Source: Candidatus Methylopumilus planktonicus (GTDB lineage: Bacteria > Pseudomonadota > Gammaproteobacteria > Burkholderiales > Methylophilaceae). From it: DNA of 64,000 nucleotides. The stretch spans positions 248,001 to 312,000 of the forward strand of contig NZ_CP040984.1 in the NCBI RefSeq assembly GCF_006364715.1, written 5' to 3'. Position 1 is the first letter of the stretch. Each line of letters opens with the position of its first letter. Shown here one piece after another: positions 42,436 through 51,456 of this stretch. The position numbers and the translations under genes are program-made. The notes under the pieces are model-generated. The model searched no databases, had not been told where the DNA came from, and saw nothing but the letters and a program-made list of their open reading frames with translations.

Positions 42436-42897
42436 ATGAAATTAAAGATTCTTTTGTTCCTTTTGCTTTTTTCTAACTTTTCTTTTGCATATGAATTTAT
42501 GCCATTCGAGATCAATACACGAAATGTTATTGAGAAAAAATATCTCAACCAGCCCTTAATCATTTCTTTTTGGTCAATTGATTGCCCGTATTGTATAGAC
42601 GATCTTAAAAAACTCGGCAAAGCTCTTAGTAAAAATAAAAATGTCAAATTAATAACAGTATGTGTAGACGGAAAAGAGTCAGCTAAAAAAGCTGAGAGAA
42701 TTTTAAATCAGGCCAATCTTCCTAAGCATGAACAATACCAATATGTAGAAGTAGACGAAGATAAGCTTAGGTATAGTATTGATCCAACTTGGTACGGTGA
42801 GCTTCCTAGGACATACTTTTATGATAAAGCTCATCAAGTCACTCCTTTAAGTGGAAAAATCTCTAATTCATTTCTTGATGCATGGCTTAATAAATAA
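42436..42897 (+). CDS. periplasmic TlpA-like thioredoxin of the metal locus
   Basis: A 153-residue protein with a signal peptide ending FA before YEFMPFE. The thioredoxin-like fold has active site SIDCPYC (C52, C55 approximately) and a GELPRTYFYD cis-Pro segment. It lies five bases after the propeller gene, so it is probably in the same transcript. It may keep the CECC/CPHH cysteines of its neighbour reduced for metal binding (inference). Confidence 0.82.
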   Translation: MKLKILLFLLLFSNFSFAYEFMPFEINTRNVIEKKYLNQPLIISFWSIDCPYCIDDLKKLGKALSKNKNVKLITVCVDGKESAKKAERILNQANLPKHEQYQYVEVDEDKLRYSIDPTWYGELPRTYFYDKAHQVTPLSGKISNSFLDAWLNK

Positions 42898-42906
42898 ATT
42901 AATAAC

Positions 42907-42960
42907 ATGATCGAAATTCGTCAATTGATCGCCGTATTAAAAGAAACCAATTCAATCTGA
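42907..42960 (+). pseudogene. possible remnant of a LysR-type regulator N-terminus
   Basis: A 17-residue frame, MIEIRQLIAVLKETNSI, reads like the first helix of LysR-family regulators, which commonly begin MIEIRHL...ALxETGS. It stops at TGA and no matching frame follows. It could be the stump of a deleted regulator or chance. It fills part of the 152-base gap between the metal locus and yjbQ; nothing else was recognised there. Confidence 0.25.
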
Positions 42961-43049
42961 AACTGATAATCCTCTTGCTAAGATAAAATTAAAATTGACA
43001 GCATTTCAGGTAAACTTAAATCTAATAAAGTTTAAATAAAGTCTTGCTC

Positions 43050-43469
43050 ATGAAACAGGCTAGTCAAACATTGGCGATCCAAACTTCGGGTCGCCATTTT
43101 TATGATGTCACTCAAAAAGTTTTGGATTGGGTAGATCAATCAGATTTTAAAGAAGGCTTACTAACTCTCTATGTCCAACATACTTCAGCGAGCCTTCTTA
43201 TTAACGAAAATTATGATCCCGATGTTTTAGTTGATCTGGAAAGCTTCTTTGAGCGTTTGGTGCCTGATGGGGATCCATTATTTATCCATACAGCAGAAGG
43301 CCCAGATGATATGCCAGCGCACATTAGAACTGCTCTAACACAAACAAGTCTTTCGATACCAATTAAGCAAGGTAAAGTTGCCTTAGGACAATGGCAGGGT
43401 ATTTTTTTGTACGAACATCGTTACCAATCACACGAGCGTCGCATCTTAATGCATGTGATTGGTGAATAA
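43050..43469 (+). CDS. YjbQ / UPF0047 family protein (secondary thiamine-phosphate synthase type)
   Basis: A 139-residue small beta/alpha protein with the UPF0047 pattern: FYDVTQKVLDWV, LLTLYVQHTSASLLINENYDPDV, TAEGPDDMPAHIRTAL, LGQWQGIFLYEHR. E. coli YjbQ can restore thiamine synthesis in a thiE mutant. This is notable because the ThiE-like half of the gene at 23.3 kb looks altered. ATG 43050 is chosen over TTG 43044. It meets envC tail to tail. Confidence 0.85.
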   Translation: MKQASQTLAIQTSGRHFYDVTQKVLDWVDQSDFKEGLLTLYVQHTSASLLINENYDPDVLVDLESFFERLVPDGDPLFIHTAEGPDDMPAHIRTALTQTSLSIPIKQGKVALGQWQGIFLYEHRYQSHERRILMHVIGE

Positions 43470-43470
43470 G

Positions 43471-44706
43471 TTATTTAATTGAAGTCCAGGCAAGGGGGTC
43501 AAAAGGTTTACTGAGTTTTCTTAATTCAAAGTAAAGACCATTTGATTCATTGCCACCTGTATTGCCTACTAAAGCAATCACATCGCCACCACGTACAATT
43601 TCACCTGTTTTTTTAATCGTCGATTGATTGTTGCCATATAGGCTCATATAGCCTTCGCCATGATCCACAATAATAAGATTACCAAAGCCGCGAAGCCAAT
43701 CTGCAAAGACAATACGGCCCGTGGCAATAGATTTAACTTCATTACCTTCATTCGATTTGATAAATAAACCTTTCCAGGATAAGCCAGTATCTTCACGCGG
43801 TGAACCGAATCGATTAATTACATCTCCCTTAACAGGCAAGCTTAATTTACCACGTAATGTTTCAAATTTTTGACCTGAAAATGTTTCTGTAGGGATGCTC
43901 TCATTACGCACAATAGGTGTTTTTGAAGATGGCTTTTCTTCTCGTTTTGAAGGAACAGGCGCTGAAGGTAATCTTGCTAAGCGATCAACAAGGTCTGTTA
44001 ATCTTTTTTCATCTCGTACTAATTTTTGAATTTCATTGCGTTGCTGATTAATTTTTGAAGACAAGGTTGCAATAAGTTTAGCGCGATCTTTCTTGTGAGA
44101 TTCGAGTTCAGTTTTCTTTACTTCTTCTTTTTGTTTTAAGCCTGCAATCTCCTTAAGCTTTTGTGCAGTTTCAGCACTATAAGCTTCAATTTTTTTTAAG
44201 TTACCTTGCATTTGATAAATACTTTTAGCCCGAGCCTTCGCCACATATGAGTAGTATTGAATATTTCTTGCGACCACACTCGGATTTTCAGATTGGATAA
44301 TCATTTGTAGATAGCCAGGGTCGCCATGAAGATATTGCTGATAGATTTGTTCACCCAACATTTTTCGCTGGAGATCAACTTGAGATTCTACTGTGTCAGA
44401 TTGTGATTTAAGCTCTTGAAGCTTAGTGTAATTTTTCTTCTGTTGAACTGATATTTCATAAAGCGAGCGATTCGTATCACTAATTTGTTTTTCACTTTTT
44501 TTTAATTGATCGGTCGCATCTTCTTGTGCTTTTTGTGTTCCACTCAATTCTTTTTTAAGTTGGTCAATTTTTTCATGAACGGCATTCAAGTTTTCTTTGG
44601 CTGAATCAGCTTTAGTTGCAGATAAAGCTCCATTAGATAAAAATAAAAGCGATATGAAAATGCATTGAACTAAAAAATTTAATGAAATATTTTTTACTTT
44701 AATCAT
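43471..44706 (-). CDS. envC: murein hydrolase activator EnvC-like (degenerate LytM)
   Basis: A 411-residue secreted protein: signal peptide (to about 29), long coiled coil (about 30-250), low-complexity linker, and a LytM/M23 domain (about 290-411). The domain lacks catalytic metal ligands: the usual HxxxD position reads WKGLFI, and HxH reads SLYGNN. This is as in EnvC/NlpD activators of the AmiA/B amidases in cell separation. It overlaps gpmI by eight bases; the gpmI-envC pair is also seen in E. coli. Confidence 0.9.
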   Translation of the reverse strand: MIKVKNISLNFLVQCIFISLLFLSNGALSATKADSAKENLNAVHEKIDQLKKELSGTQKAQEDATDQLKKSEKQISDTNRSLYEISVQQKKNYTKLQELKSQSDTVESQVDLQRKMLGEQIYQQYLHGDPGYLQMIIQSENPSVVARNIQYYSYVAKARAKSIYQMQGNLKKIEAYSAETAQKLKEIAGLKQKEEVKKTELESHKKDRAKLIATLSSKINQQRNEIQKLVRDEKRLTDLVDRLARLPSAPVPSKREEKPSSKTPIVRNESIPTETFSGQKFETLRGKLSLPVKGDVINRFGSPREDTGLSWKGLFIKSNEGNEVKSIATGRIVFADWLRGFGNLIIVDHGEGYMSLYGNNQSTIKKTGEIVRGGDVIALVGNTGGNESNGLYFELRKLSKPFDPLAWTSIK

Positions 44707-46252
44707 TCAATTGGATTAAGTTTTGTCCTGTCATCTCGGATGGTTGTTTTTCACCCATGAGATGGAGCAGGGTGGGGGCAATATCAGACAGTCTTCCGTT
44801 GGGTTTAATCGTAGCTTTTCTACCAATATATAGAAAAGGCACCACATTTGTAGTATGTTGGGTATGGACTTGTTTATTTTCATAATCTTCCATGAGTTCT
44901 GCATTTCCGTGGTCTGCTGTAATAATGACTTCACCACCTATAGATTCCATAGCAATTACCACTTTACCAATGCATGTGTCGAGCACTTCCATCGCTTTAA
45001 TTGCAGCATTAAGATTACCTGTGTGGCCTACCATATCAGCATTCGCAAAATTACATATGATGGCGTGATATTTTTTACTTTGAATGGCATACCCTAATTT
45101 TTGTGCAACCTCAAACGCACTCATTTCAGGTTGCAAATCATAAGTTGCTACCTGTGGTGATGGCACAAGAATACGATCCTCCCCTTCATAAACAGTTTCA
45201 TTGCCACCATTAAAGAAAAAAGTAACGTGTGGATATTTTTCTGTTTCCGCAATTCGCAATTGTTTTAAGCCTAATTTTGAAATGTATTCACCAAATGAAT
45301 TATTCACAGATATTTGTTTAAAGATAACCGATGATTTTTTGTCATTTGGGTCGTATTGAGTCAAAGTGAAATAGTCGCTGATTTTAATTTTCTTTTGACG
45401 CTCAAAAGCGTTGAAGTTATCTTGTAAAAGTGCGTCAGTAATTTGTCGTGCACGATCGGATCGATAATTCATGAAGACGACCGCATCGTTATCTTGAATA
45501 GTAATAGCTTTTTCATTCTCATCATGAATGGATGTAGGTTTAATAAACTCATCCGTTTCATTTCTTTCGTATCCTTCATGAATCGCATCTGCTGCATTCT
45601 TTGAGTGGATAGGAGACCCAAGCGTTAATGCGTTATACGCTAATTCAACACGTGGCCAACGTTTATCGCGGTCCATTGCATAGTATCGACCTGATATAGA
45701 GGCAATTTTTCCAACACCTATATCTTTTAAATGAGATTCGAGTTGTTCGATGAAATGCAAAGCACTTTTAGGGGGTGTGTCTCGACCATCTAAAAAAGGG
45801 TGAATATAAACATTTTTCAACTCACATTGCTTTGCTATTTTGAGCATGGCATAGAAATGATCTAAATGGCTATGGACGCCACCATCAGAAAAAAGACCTA
45901 AAAGATGTAAAGCCTTGCCATTTGCTTTAAGTGATTTAAATGCGCTAATAAGAGATGGGGTTTTAAAAAAATCACCTGACGTAATGCTTGTGTTAATTCT
46001 CTCAAGATCTTGCTGAACAATTCGGCCAGCACCTATATTTAGATGGCCGACTTCTGAATTGCCCATTTGTCCTTTAGGTAAGCCCACAAATTCTTCAGAA
46101 GCATTAATAAAGCTATGTGCATATTTATCCCACAAACGATTCCAGTGAGGCATCTTTGCATTTTTAATTGCATTATGATCTTCGTCATCTCGATGACCAA
46201 AGCCATCCAAGATAATTAGTAACACAGGTTTTTTTAACATAATAGAAGACAT
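44699..46252 (-). CDS. gpmI: 2,3-bisphosphoglycerate-independent phosphoglycerate mutase
   Basis: A 517-residue alkaline-phosphatase-fold enzyme with LLIILDGFGHRDD, catalytic S66 in GQMGNSEVGHLNIGAGR, DGRDTPP, and metal-binding ITADHGNAE. It interconverts 3- and 2-phosphoglycerate using two Mn ions. A start four codons later (ATG 46240) is equally possible; no ribosome site decides it. The gene is first in the gpmI-envC pair. Confidence 0.95.
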   Translation of the reverse strand: MSSIMLKKPVLLIILDGFGHRDDEDHNAIKNAKMPHWNRLWDKYAHSFINASEEFVGLPKGQMGNSEVGHLNIGAGRIVQQDLERINTSITSGDFFKTPSLISAFKSLKANGKALHLLGLFSDGGVHSHLDHFYAMLKIAKQCELKNVYIHPFLDGRDTPPKSALHFIEQLESHLKDIGVGKIASISGRYYAMDRDKRWPRVELAYNALTLGSPIHSKNAADAIHEGYERNETDEFIKPTSIHDENEKAITIQDNDAVVFMNYRSDRARQITDALLQDNFNAFERQKKIKISDYFTLTQYDPNDKKSSVIFKQISVNNSFGEYISKLGLKQLRIAETEKYPHVTFFFNGGNETVYEGEDRILVPSPQVATYDLQPEMSAFEVAQKLGYAIQSKKYHAIICNFANADMVGHTGNLNAAIKAMEVLDTCIGKVVIAMESIGGEVIITADHGNAELMEDYENKQVHTQHTTNVVPFLYIGRKATIKPNGRLSDIAPTLLHLMGEKQPSEMTGQNLIQLND

Positions 46253-46326
46253 GTATATGTGGCTTTAAAGATTAATGAATTATAATGCTTGTCATAGAAT
46301 TTCACACTCCTTAACATTAGCGCCCT

Positions 46327-46587
46327 ATGAAATCAATCAAGATGTATACCAGTGCTTATTGCCCTTATTGCTCAAATGCTGAAAAGCTTTTGTCCAAGAA
46401 GGGTATTACGCAGATTGAAAAAATACGCGTTGACGAAGATTCGACTGTTTTAAAAGAGATGATTGAAAAAACTGGACGTCGCACAGTACCTCAAATTTAT
46501 ATTGGCGACTATCATGTGGGTGGATTTGATGATTTAAGATCTCTAGATTTAGAAGGTAAGCTTGATCCACTTCTTGGGATTTCTTAG
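46327..46587 (+). CDS. grxC: glutaredoxin 3 (GrxC)
   Basis: An 86-residue glutaredoxin with active site C12-PY-C15, TVPQIYIGDYHVGGFDDL for glutathione binding, and the usual length. It reduces disulfides with glutathione. A TATAAT (46281-46286) lies about 40 bases upstream in the divergent gap with gpmI. grxC-secB-gpsA-trmL is a conserved proteobacterial cluster. Confidence 0.95.
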   Translation: MKSIKMYTSAYCPYCSNAEKLLSKKGITQIEKIRVDEDSTVLKEMIEKTGRRTVPQIYIGDYHVGGFDDLRSLDLEGKLDPLLGIS

Positions 46588-46693
46588 AAAGATTAACCCT
46601 TATTTTATTTAAATATTCTCGATAAAAAGATAGAATGCAGTATTCGTTTAATTAAATAACAGCGGCTTTAAGGTCGCGTGACTGGAAAATAAC

Positions 46694-47218
46694 ATGGCAG
46701 AAAAAAAGAAAGCAGCTCCTAAATCAACTAAGGCAGAAAAAAGTGTCAAAATTGACCCTCAGGCAAACGGAAGTGCGCAACCTGGTTTTGCTATCGAAAA
46801 ACTTTTTCTTAAAGATGTTTCAGTTGAAGTACCTAATTCCCCAGACATATTTACGCAGCGTGAAGCGCCTCAAATTGCAATTGAATTAGGTAATTCAGGC
46901 ACGCCTCTAGCTGATGGTTATTTTGAAGTTGCTTTAAAAATTACCGTGACATCTAAAATTGCTGATAAAACAGCCTTCCTTATTGAAGTGACACAAGCAG
47001 GTATTTTTGCATTGCGAAATATACCAGAAGAAAATCTTGAGATGATTATCGCGATTACTTGCCCTAATATTTTATTCCCATACGCACGCGAAGCTATTTC
47101 AGACTTAGTGATTAAGGCTGGTTTTGCGCCTGTTCTTTTAAATCCAATTAATTTTGAAATGCTCTATATGCAACAAAAGCAGCAAGCAGCGGGTAATGCG
47201 GTTGATACAAAAAACTAA
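46694..47218 (+). CDS. secB: protein-export chaperone SecB
   Basis: A 174-residue SecB with a lysine-rich N-terminal extension (about 25 residues) before FAIEKLFLKDVSVEVPNSP. Conserved parts are VEVTQAGIF-like IEVTQAGIFAL, CPNILFPYAREAISDLV and GFAPVLLNPINFEMLYMQ. It keeps preproteins unfolded and delivers them to SecA. It overlaps the next gene by 23 bases. Confidence 0.96.
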   Translation: MAEKKKAAPKSTKAEKSVKIDPQANGSAQPGFAIEKLFLKDVSVEVPNSPDIFTQREAPQIAIELGNSGTPLADGYFEVALKITVTSKIADKTAFLIEVTQAGIFALRNIPEENLEMIIAITCPNILFPYAREAISDLVIKAGFAPVLLNPINFEMLYMQQKQQAAGNAVDTKN

Positions 47219-47660
47219 GTTTTTTTTCCGTTATTTTTTTGTATGGGTTGTGTGTGTTATATCGCAGCCCGCTTATGCCGAATTTCGATCTGTCATATCA
47301 CCTAAAACCATTCTCTTTGAAGCGCCTTCAGCAACCACTAAAAGAATTTATTTGGTGGGCGAAGGCTATCCCTTAGAAGTCATTGTGAATTTAGGCGACT
47401 GGCTAAAGGTAAGAGATCCTTATGGAACCTTAAGCTGGGCTGAATCAAAAAATTTACAATCCAAAAGAACAGTAATTGTGAAGGTAGATAAAGCAAACAT
47501 ATACAAAGAGCCTGAATCTAAATCAGCGCTTATAGCGACAATCGAAAAAGATGTTGTCATTGAACTTTCAGATCCTCTTATCACCAATGGTTGGATTAAA
47601 GTGCGATACCAACAAGATCTTGATGGATACATTCAAACCTCTCAAGTGTGGGGAATTTAA
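47196..47660 (+). CDS. secreted SH3-domain protein
   Basis: A 154-residue protein with a signal peptide (ending AYA before EFRSVISP) and two bacterial SH3 repeats: the first about 33-90 (LFEAPSATTKRIYLVGEGYPLEV and WLKVRDPYG), the second about 95-154 (NIYKEPESKSALIATI and GWIKVRYQQ). SH3_3 domains bind peptidoglycan or peptides. ATG 47196 within secB is chosen. Similar proteins sit between secB and gpsA in other betaproteobacteria. Probable envelope role; exact function unknown. Confidence 0.82.
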   Translation: MRLIQKTKFFFRYFFVWVVCVISQPAYAEFRSVISPKTILFEAPSATTKRIYLVGEGYPLEVIVNLGDWLKVRDPYGTLSWAESKNLQSKRTVIVKVDKANIYKEPESKSALIATIEKDVVIELSDPLITNGWIKVRYQQDLDGYIQTSQVWGI

Positions 47661-47664
47661 TTAA

Positions 47665-48666
47665 TTGAAAATTGCAGTCTTGGGTGCAGGCGCATGGGGG
47701 ACAGCTTTGGCGATGCAAATCAGTCAAAAGCATCGAGTCACATTGTGGGCTAGAAATGCAGGTCATATCTCTGGGATGCGTAAAGCAAGATCAAACCCGC
47801 TTTATTTAGGGGACTTCCCTTTTAACGATCAATTAATGCTTGAAGATAATTTGCGTGAAGCAATTCATGATGCCGAGCTTATTTTGTCGGTCGTGCCCAC
47901 CTCAGGTTTTAGAGCTATTCTAAAAGAGATAAGATCCTTAAATCATAAAGCCCCTGTCATATGGGCCAATAAAGGCTTGGAAGCAGGGACCGCAAAATTA
48001 CCTCATGAAGTCGCTATGGAGGAATTAGGTGACCCTAAAAAAACAGGACAGCATTGGGGTGCTTTATCAGGCCCTAGTTTCGCAGCTGAACTCGTGAGAT
48101 CTCTGCCTACCGCATTGACCTTAGCTGCAACAGACGAAGCATTTACGCAGAGTTTAGCTTCTATTATTCATGGTAATAACTTACGCGTTTATACAAGTCA
48201 GGATGTGATTGGTGTATCTATTGGTGGTGCTCTTAAAAATGTGATTGCTATCGCCGCAGGGATTTCAGATGGTATGGGATTTGGCAATAATGCGAGAGCC
48301 GCATTAATTACGCGAGGCTTGGCTGAGATCACTCGTTTTGGGATGAGCTTAGGTGGTCAAAAAGATACTTTTATGGGGCTTACAGGTGCGGGTGATTTAA
48401 TTTTGACTTGCACTGGAGACTACTCACGAAATCGTGAAGTAGGTTTAAGACTTGCAAAAGGCCAAACAATTGATGAAGTTTTGAAAGGGTTGGGTCATGT
48501 CGCTGAAGGTGTATACACTGCCAAAGAGGTTGTTAATCGAGCAAAAGCGCTTCATGTCTCTATGCCTATTATGCATGAAGTGAATCAAGTGTTAAGTTTT
48601 AGTAAGTCGCCTAAGGAAGCTGTGATCGATTTATTAGGTCGCGAGCAAAAGTCAGAAATACACTAA
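47665..48666 (+). CDS. gpsA: NAD(P)-dependent glycerol-3-phosphate dehydrogenase
   Basis: A 333-residue enzyme with Rossmann motif GAGAWGTALA at 7-16, ANKGLEAGT, GPSFAAEL, the catalytic Lys in GGALKNVIAIAAGI and NNARAALITRGL. It makes sn-glycerol-3-phosphate for phospholipids. The start is TTG at 47665, four bases after the previous stop. The position after secB is standard. Confidence 0.95.
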   Translation: MKIAVLGAGAWGTALAMQISQKHRVTLWARNAGHISGMRKARSNPLYLGDFPFNDQLMLEDNLREAIHDAELILSVVPTSGFRAILKEIRSLNHKAPVIWANKGLEAGTAKLPHEVAMEELGDPKKTGQHWGALSGPSFAAELVRSLPTALTLAATDEAFTQSLASIIHGNNLRVYTSQDVIGVSIGGALKNVIAIAAGISDGMGFGNNARAALITRGLAEITRFGMSLGGQKDTFMGLTGAGDLILTCTGDYSRNREVGLRLAKGQTIDEVLKGLGHVAEGVYTAKEVVNRAKALHVSMPIMHEVNQVLSFSKSPKEAVIDLLGREQKSEIH

Positions 48667-48668
48667 GT

Positions 48669-49133
48669 TTAAGCGCCACCTTTAAATCCATTTTGTCGCC
48701 AGGCTTCGTAGAGAAGAATTGCGGCTGCATTGGATAAATTTAAGCTCCTGCTACTCTCCGTCATGGGGATCCTGATTTTTTTATTTTCATCAAATTGACT
48801 ACGAATCGACTCAGGCAAGCCTCGGGTTTCAGGCCCAAATAAAAAGATATCACCCTCTTGATAAGAAACCTCATGGAAGGGCGTTCCACCTTTAGTGGTG
48901 ACGGCAAATATGCGACTTTCGCTATGAAGCAATTCGAACGCTGAAAAATTTGGATATGTTTTGACTGAGGTGTATTCGTGATAATCAAGACCTGCACGAA
49001 CAAGCTGCTTGTCATCTAAGCTAAAGCCCAAGGGTTCAATTAAATGAAGTTGAGTGCCTGTATTGGCGCAAAGCCTAATTATATTTCCAGTATTAGGTGG
49101 GATTTCAGGTTCAAAAAGGGCGATAGAAAACAT
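48669..49133 (-). CDS. trmL: tRNA (cytidine/uridine-34-2'-O)-methyltransferase TrmL
   Basis: A 154-residue SPOUT methyltransferase starting MFSIALFEPEIPPNTGNIIR, with LFGPETRGLP and MTESSRSLNLSNAAAILLYEAWRQ forming the knot. It methylates the wobble base of tRNA-Leu isoacceptors. ATG 49133 fits the conserved start; a longer frame from 49196 adds 21 unlikely residues. Convergent with gpsA. Confidence 0.94.
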   Translation of the reverse strand: MFSIALFEPEIPPNTGNIIRLCANTGTQLHLIEPLGFSLDDKQLVRAGLDYHEYTSVKTYPNFSAFELLHSESRIFAVTTKGGTPFHEVSYQEGDIFLFGPETRGLPESIRSQFDENKKIRIPMTESSRSLNLSNAAAILLYEAWRQNGFKGGA

Positions 49134-49162
49134 AAGATATAACAACTGATTAATTTTTATAC

Positions 49163-49222
49163 AATTGTAACAAATTATAGTAAAATATCTTAACAATTGG
49201 TTTTTAATGATATTTTTACAAT
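49163..49222. promoter_or_regulatory. candidate biotin operator half-sites upstream of bioB
   Basis: AATTGTAAC at 49163 faces TTAACAATT at 49190 as an inverted pair 18 bases apart. A third copy, TTTACAATT, sits at 49214. BirA operators use TTGTAAAC / GTTTACAA halves, so these are partial matches with a slightly long spacer. They lie between trmL and bioB at promoter distance from bioB. AT-rich context makes chance matches possible. Confidence 0.3.
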
Positions 49223-49247
49223 TAAATCATATAGATAGGGAATTGTC

Positions 49248-50261
49248 ATGATTGAATCGCAGCCCAATATAAGTCAGCAACCTATTCAATTTGAACGAAA
49301 AACACCTAAAAAACCAAAACTGCCGCTAAAAGATCGCTGGTCAATTGCTGAAATCGAAGCTTTATACGCTTTATCTTTCAGCGACCTTATGTTTAAAGCC
49401 CAAAGCATTCATCGCGAAAATTTTGATCCCAATAAAGTTCAAGTAAGCACGCTGCTGTCCATCAAGACTGGAGGATGTTCAGAGGATTGTGGTTATTGCC
49501 CTCAATCTGCCCGCTATGACACCAATGTGGAGAATGAAGCCATGATGCCTATTGATGAGGTGATTAAAGCCGCAAGAGCCGCAAAGGAAGCTGGCGCTAG
49601 TCGTTTTTGTATGGGCGCTGCTTGGAGAAGTCCCAAGGATAAAGATTTAAAATCCGTGTTAGAGATGATTCAAGAAGTTAAAAAAATGGGACTTGAAACT
49701 TGCGCCACTCTTGGCATGTTAAAAGATGGACAAGCTAACATGCTTAAAGAAGCAGGGCTTGATTATTACAATCACAATTTAGATACTGCGCCTGAATTTT
49801 ATGGCGATGTGATTTCAACTCGCGTATATCAGGACAGGCTTGATACATTGGATCGCGTTAGAGAAGCTGATCTAAATGTATGTTGCGGTGGAATTGTTGG
49901 CATGGGTGAAAGTAGAACTGAGCGAGCAGGATTAATTGCACAGCTCGCCAACATGGAAAAGCAACCTGAGAGTGTGCCAATTAATTTATTAACGCAAGTA
50001 GAAGGTACGCCTTTGCATGGAACTGAACCGCTCGACCTCTTTGAATTTGTGAGGACGATTGCTGTTGCAAGAATTACGATGCCAAAAAGCTATGTTCGAC
50101 TATCTGCAGGAAGACAATCGATGCATGAGGGTATTCAGTCATTAGCTTTTTTAGCGGGTGCTAATTCAATTTTTTATGGTGAAAAGTTATTAACAACTGA
50201 CAATCCAGATGTAAAAGTTGATCAAGCTTTATTTAGTAAGTTAGGTATTCATCCTATATAA
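49248..50261 (+). CDS. bioB: biotin synthase
   Basis: A 337-residue radical-SAM enzyme. The 4Fe-4S cluster binds C77, C81, C84 in CSEDCGYCPQ; 2Fe-2S ligands lie in RFCMGAAWR, TCATLG and CCGGIVGMGE. It inserts sulfur into dethiobiotin. The N-terminus is about 24 residues longer than in E. coli, proline- and lysine-rich. AGGGA precedes the ATG. It is the first gene of the bioBFHCD operon. Confidence 0.97.
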   Translation: MIESQPNISQQPIQFERKTPKKPKLPLKDRWSIAEIEALYALSFSDLMFKAQSIHRENFDPNKVQVSTLLSIKTGGCSEDCGYCPQSARYDTNVENEAMMPIDEVIKAARAAKEAGASRFCMGAAWRSPKDKDLKSVLEMIQEVKKMGLETCATLGMLKDGQANMLKEAGLDYYNHNLDTAPEFYGDVISTRVYQDRLDTLDRVREADLNVCCGGIVGMGESRTERAGLIAQLANMEKQPESVPINLLTQVEGTPLHGTEPLDLFEFVRTIAVARITMPKSYVRLSAGRQSMHEGIQSLAFLAGANSIFYGEKLLTTDNPDVKVDQALFSKLGIHPI

Positions 50262-50268
50262 ACTTCTG

Positions 50269-51456
50269 ATGCTAGATCAAATTCATCGTGAACTTCAATC
50301 CTTAAAAGATAATCATCTTTTTAGAACAAGAAAATTATTAAGCGGAAGATTGGGGTCTAATCTTTTTTTCAATCATCAAAATTATTTAAGTTTCTGTTCG
50401 AATGATTATTTAGGCCTTTCACAAAATCAATTTATTCAGGATGCATTGATTGAAGGCATTCATTTATCTGGCAATGGTATGGGAGCCTCTCATCTCATTT
50501 CAGGTCATCATGAATTCCATGAAGCATTTGAAAATGCATTTAGTGAAGCGCTTTATTTTGAAAGAGCACTTTTATTTTCATCAGGCTATATGGCAAATAT
50601 GGGGGTCATCTCAGCATTGGCCGGGAAAGATGACGCTATTTTTTCAGATAAGTTAAATCATGCGTCATTAAATGATGCCGCAATTCTTTCTCGCGCTAGC
50701 CATAAAAGATACCGACATAATAATATGAGCCATCTGGAAGAGTTAATTCGAGAATCAAAATCAAAAGTTAAAATCATTGTGACAGATGCTGTTTTTAGTA
50801 TGGATGGCGATATTGCAGATATTCCTCACTTAATTCAATTATCTGAAGCTTACGATGCTTATCTTTATATTGATGATGCGCATGGTTTTGGCGTATTAGG
50901 CAAAGAAGGAAAGGGTGTGCTGCAACATTTTACTGATCTAGAAAAAATTAACACACCATATTCATCAAGACTAATTTATATGGCAACGTTAGGAAAGTCT
51001 GCCGGTATTCATGGCGCTGTGGTTGCTTCGTCAAATAGCCTTATTGAATACCTAGTTCAAAAATCAAAACAATATATATACACAACTGCCATACCAGCAT
51101 TTCTTGCTTTTGGACTTAAAGAGTCATTAAATCAAATTTTAAATGCACATGAAGCTAGGGCGCATGTAAAAGAACTTGCAGCATCTTTTAGAAGTCATAT
51201 CGAATTAAAGAAGCTGTCTTTAGGTAACTCATTAACACCTATTCAACCTGTAATTGTCGGAAATGAAATTAATGCATTAAGATTAAATAAATGGCTAATA
51301 GATAAAGGAATTTATGTGCCGGCGATTAGGCCTCCTTCAGTGCCAAAAGGCACTTCAAGAATGAGAATATCATTTTCAGCATTGCATTCACACGAAGATG
51401 TAAAAAAACTAACAAAAAATATCATAGATTTTGAAAGCAATTTGGATGCACATTAA
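50269..51456 (+). CDS. bioF: 8-amino-7-oxononanoate synthase
   Basis: A 395-residue PLP enzyme of the alpha-oxoamine synthase family. It has SNDYLGLSQ, GNGMGASHLISGHH, VTDAVFSMDGDIAD, DDAHGFGVLG, and PLP lysine K243 in MATLGKSAG. It condenses pimeloyl-ACP with alanine. It starts seven bases after bioB and overlaps bioH by 11 bases. Confidence 0.96.
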   Translation: MLDQIHRELQSLKDNHLFRTRKLLSGRLGSNLFFNHQNYLSFCSNDYLGLSQNQFIQDALIEGIHLSGNGMGASHLISGHHEFHEAFENAFSEALYFERALLFSSGYMANMGVISALAGKDDAIFSDKLNHASLNDAAILSRASHKRYRHNNMSHLEELIRESKSKVKIIVTDAVFSMDGDIADIPHLIQLSEAYDAYLYIDDAHGFGVLGKEGKGVLQHFTDLEKINTPYSSRLIYMATLGKSAGIHGAVVASSNSLIEYLVQKSKQYIYTTAIPAFLAFGLKESLNQILNAHEARAHVKELAASFRSHIELKKLSLGNSLTPIQPVIVGNEINALRLNKWLIDKGIYVPAIRPPSVPKGTSRMRISFSALHSHEDVKKLTKNIIDFESNLDAH

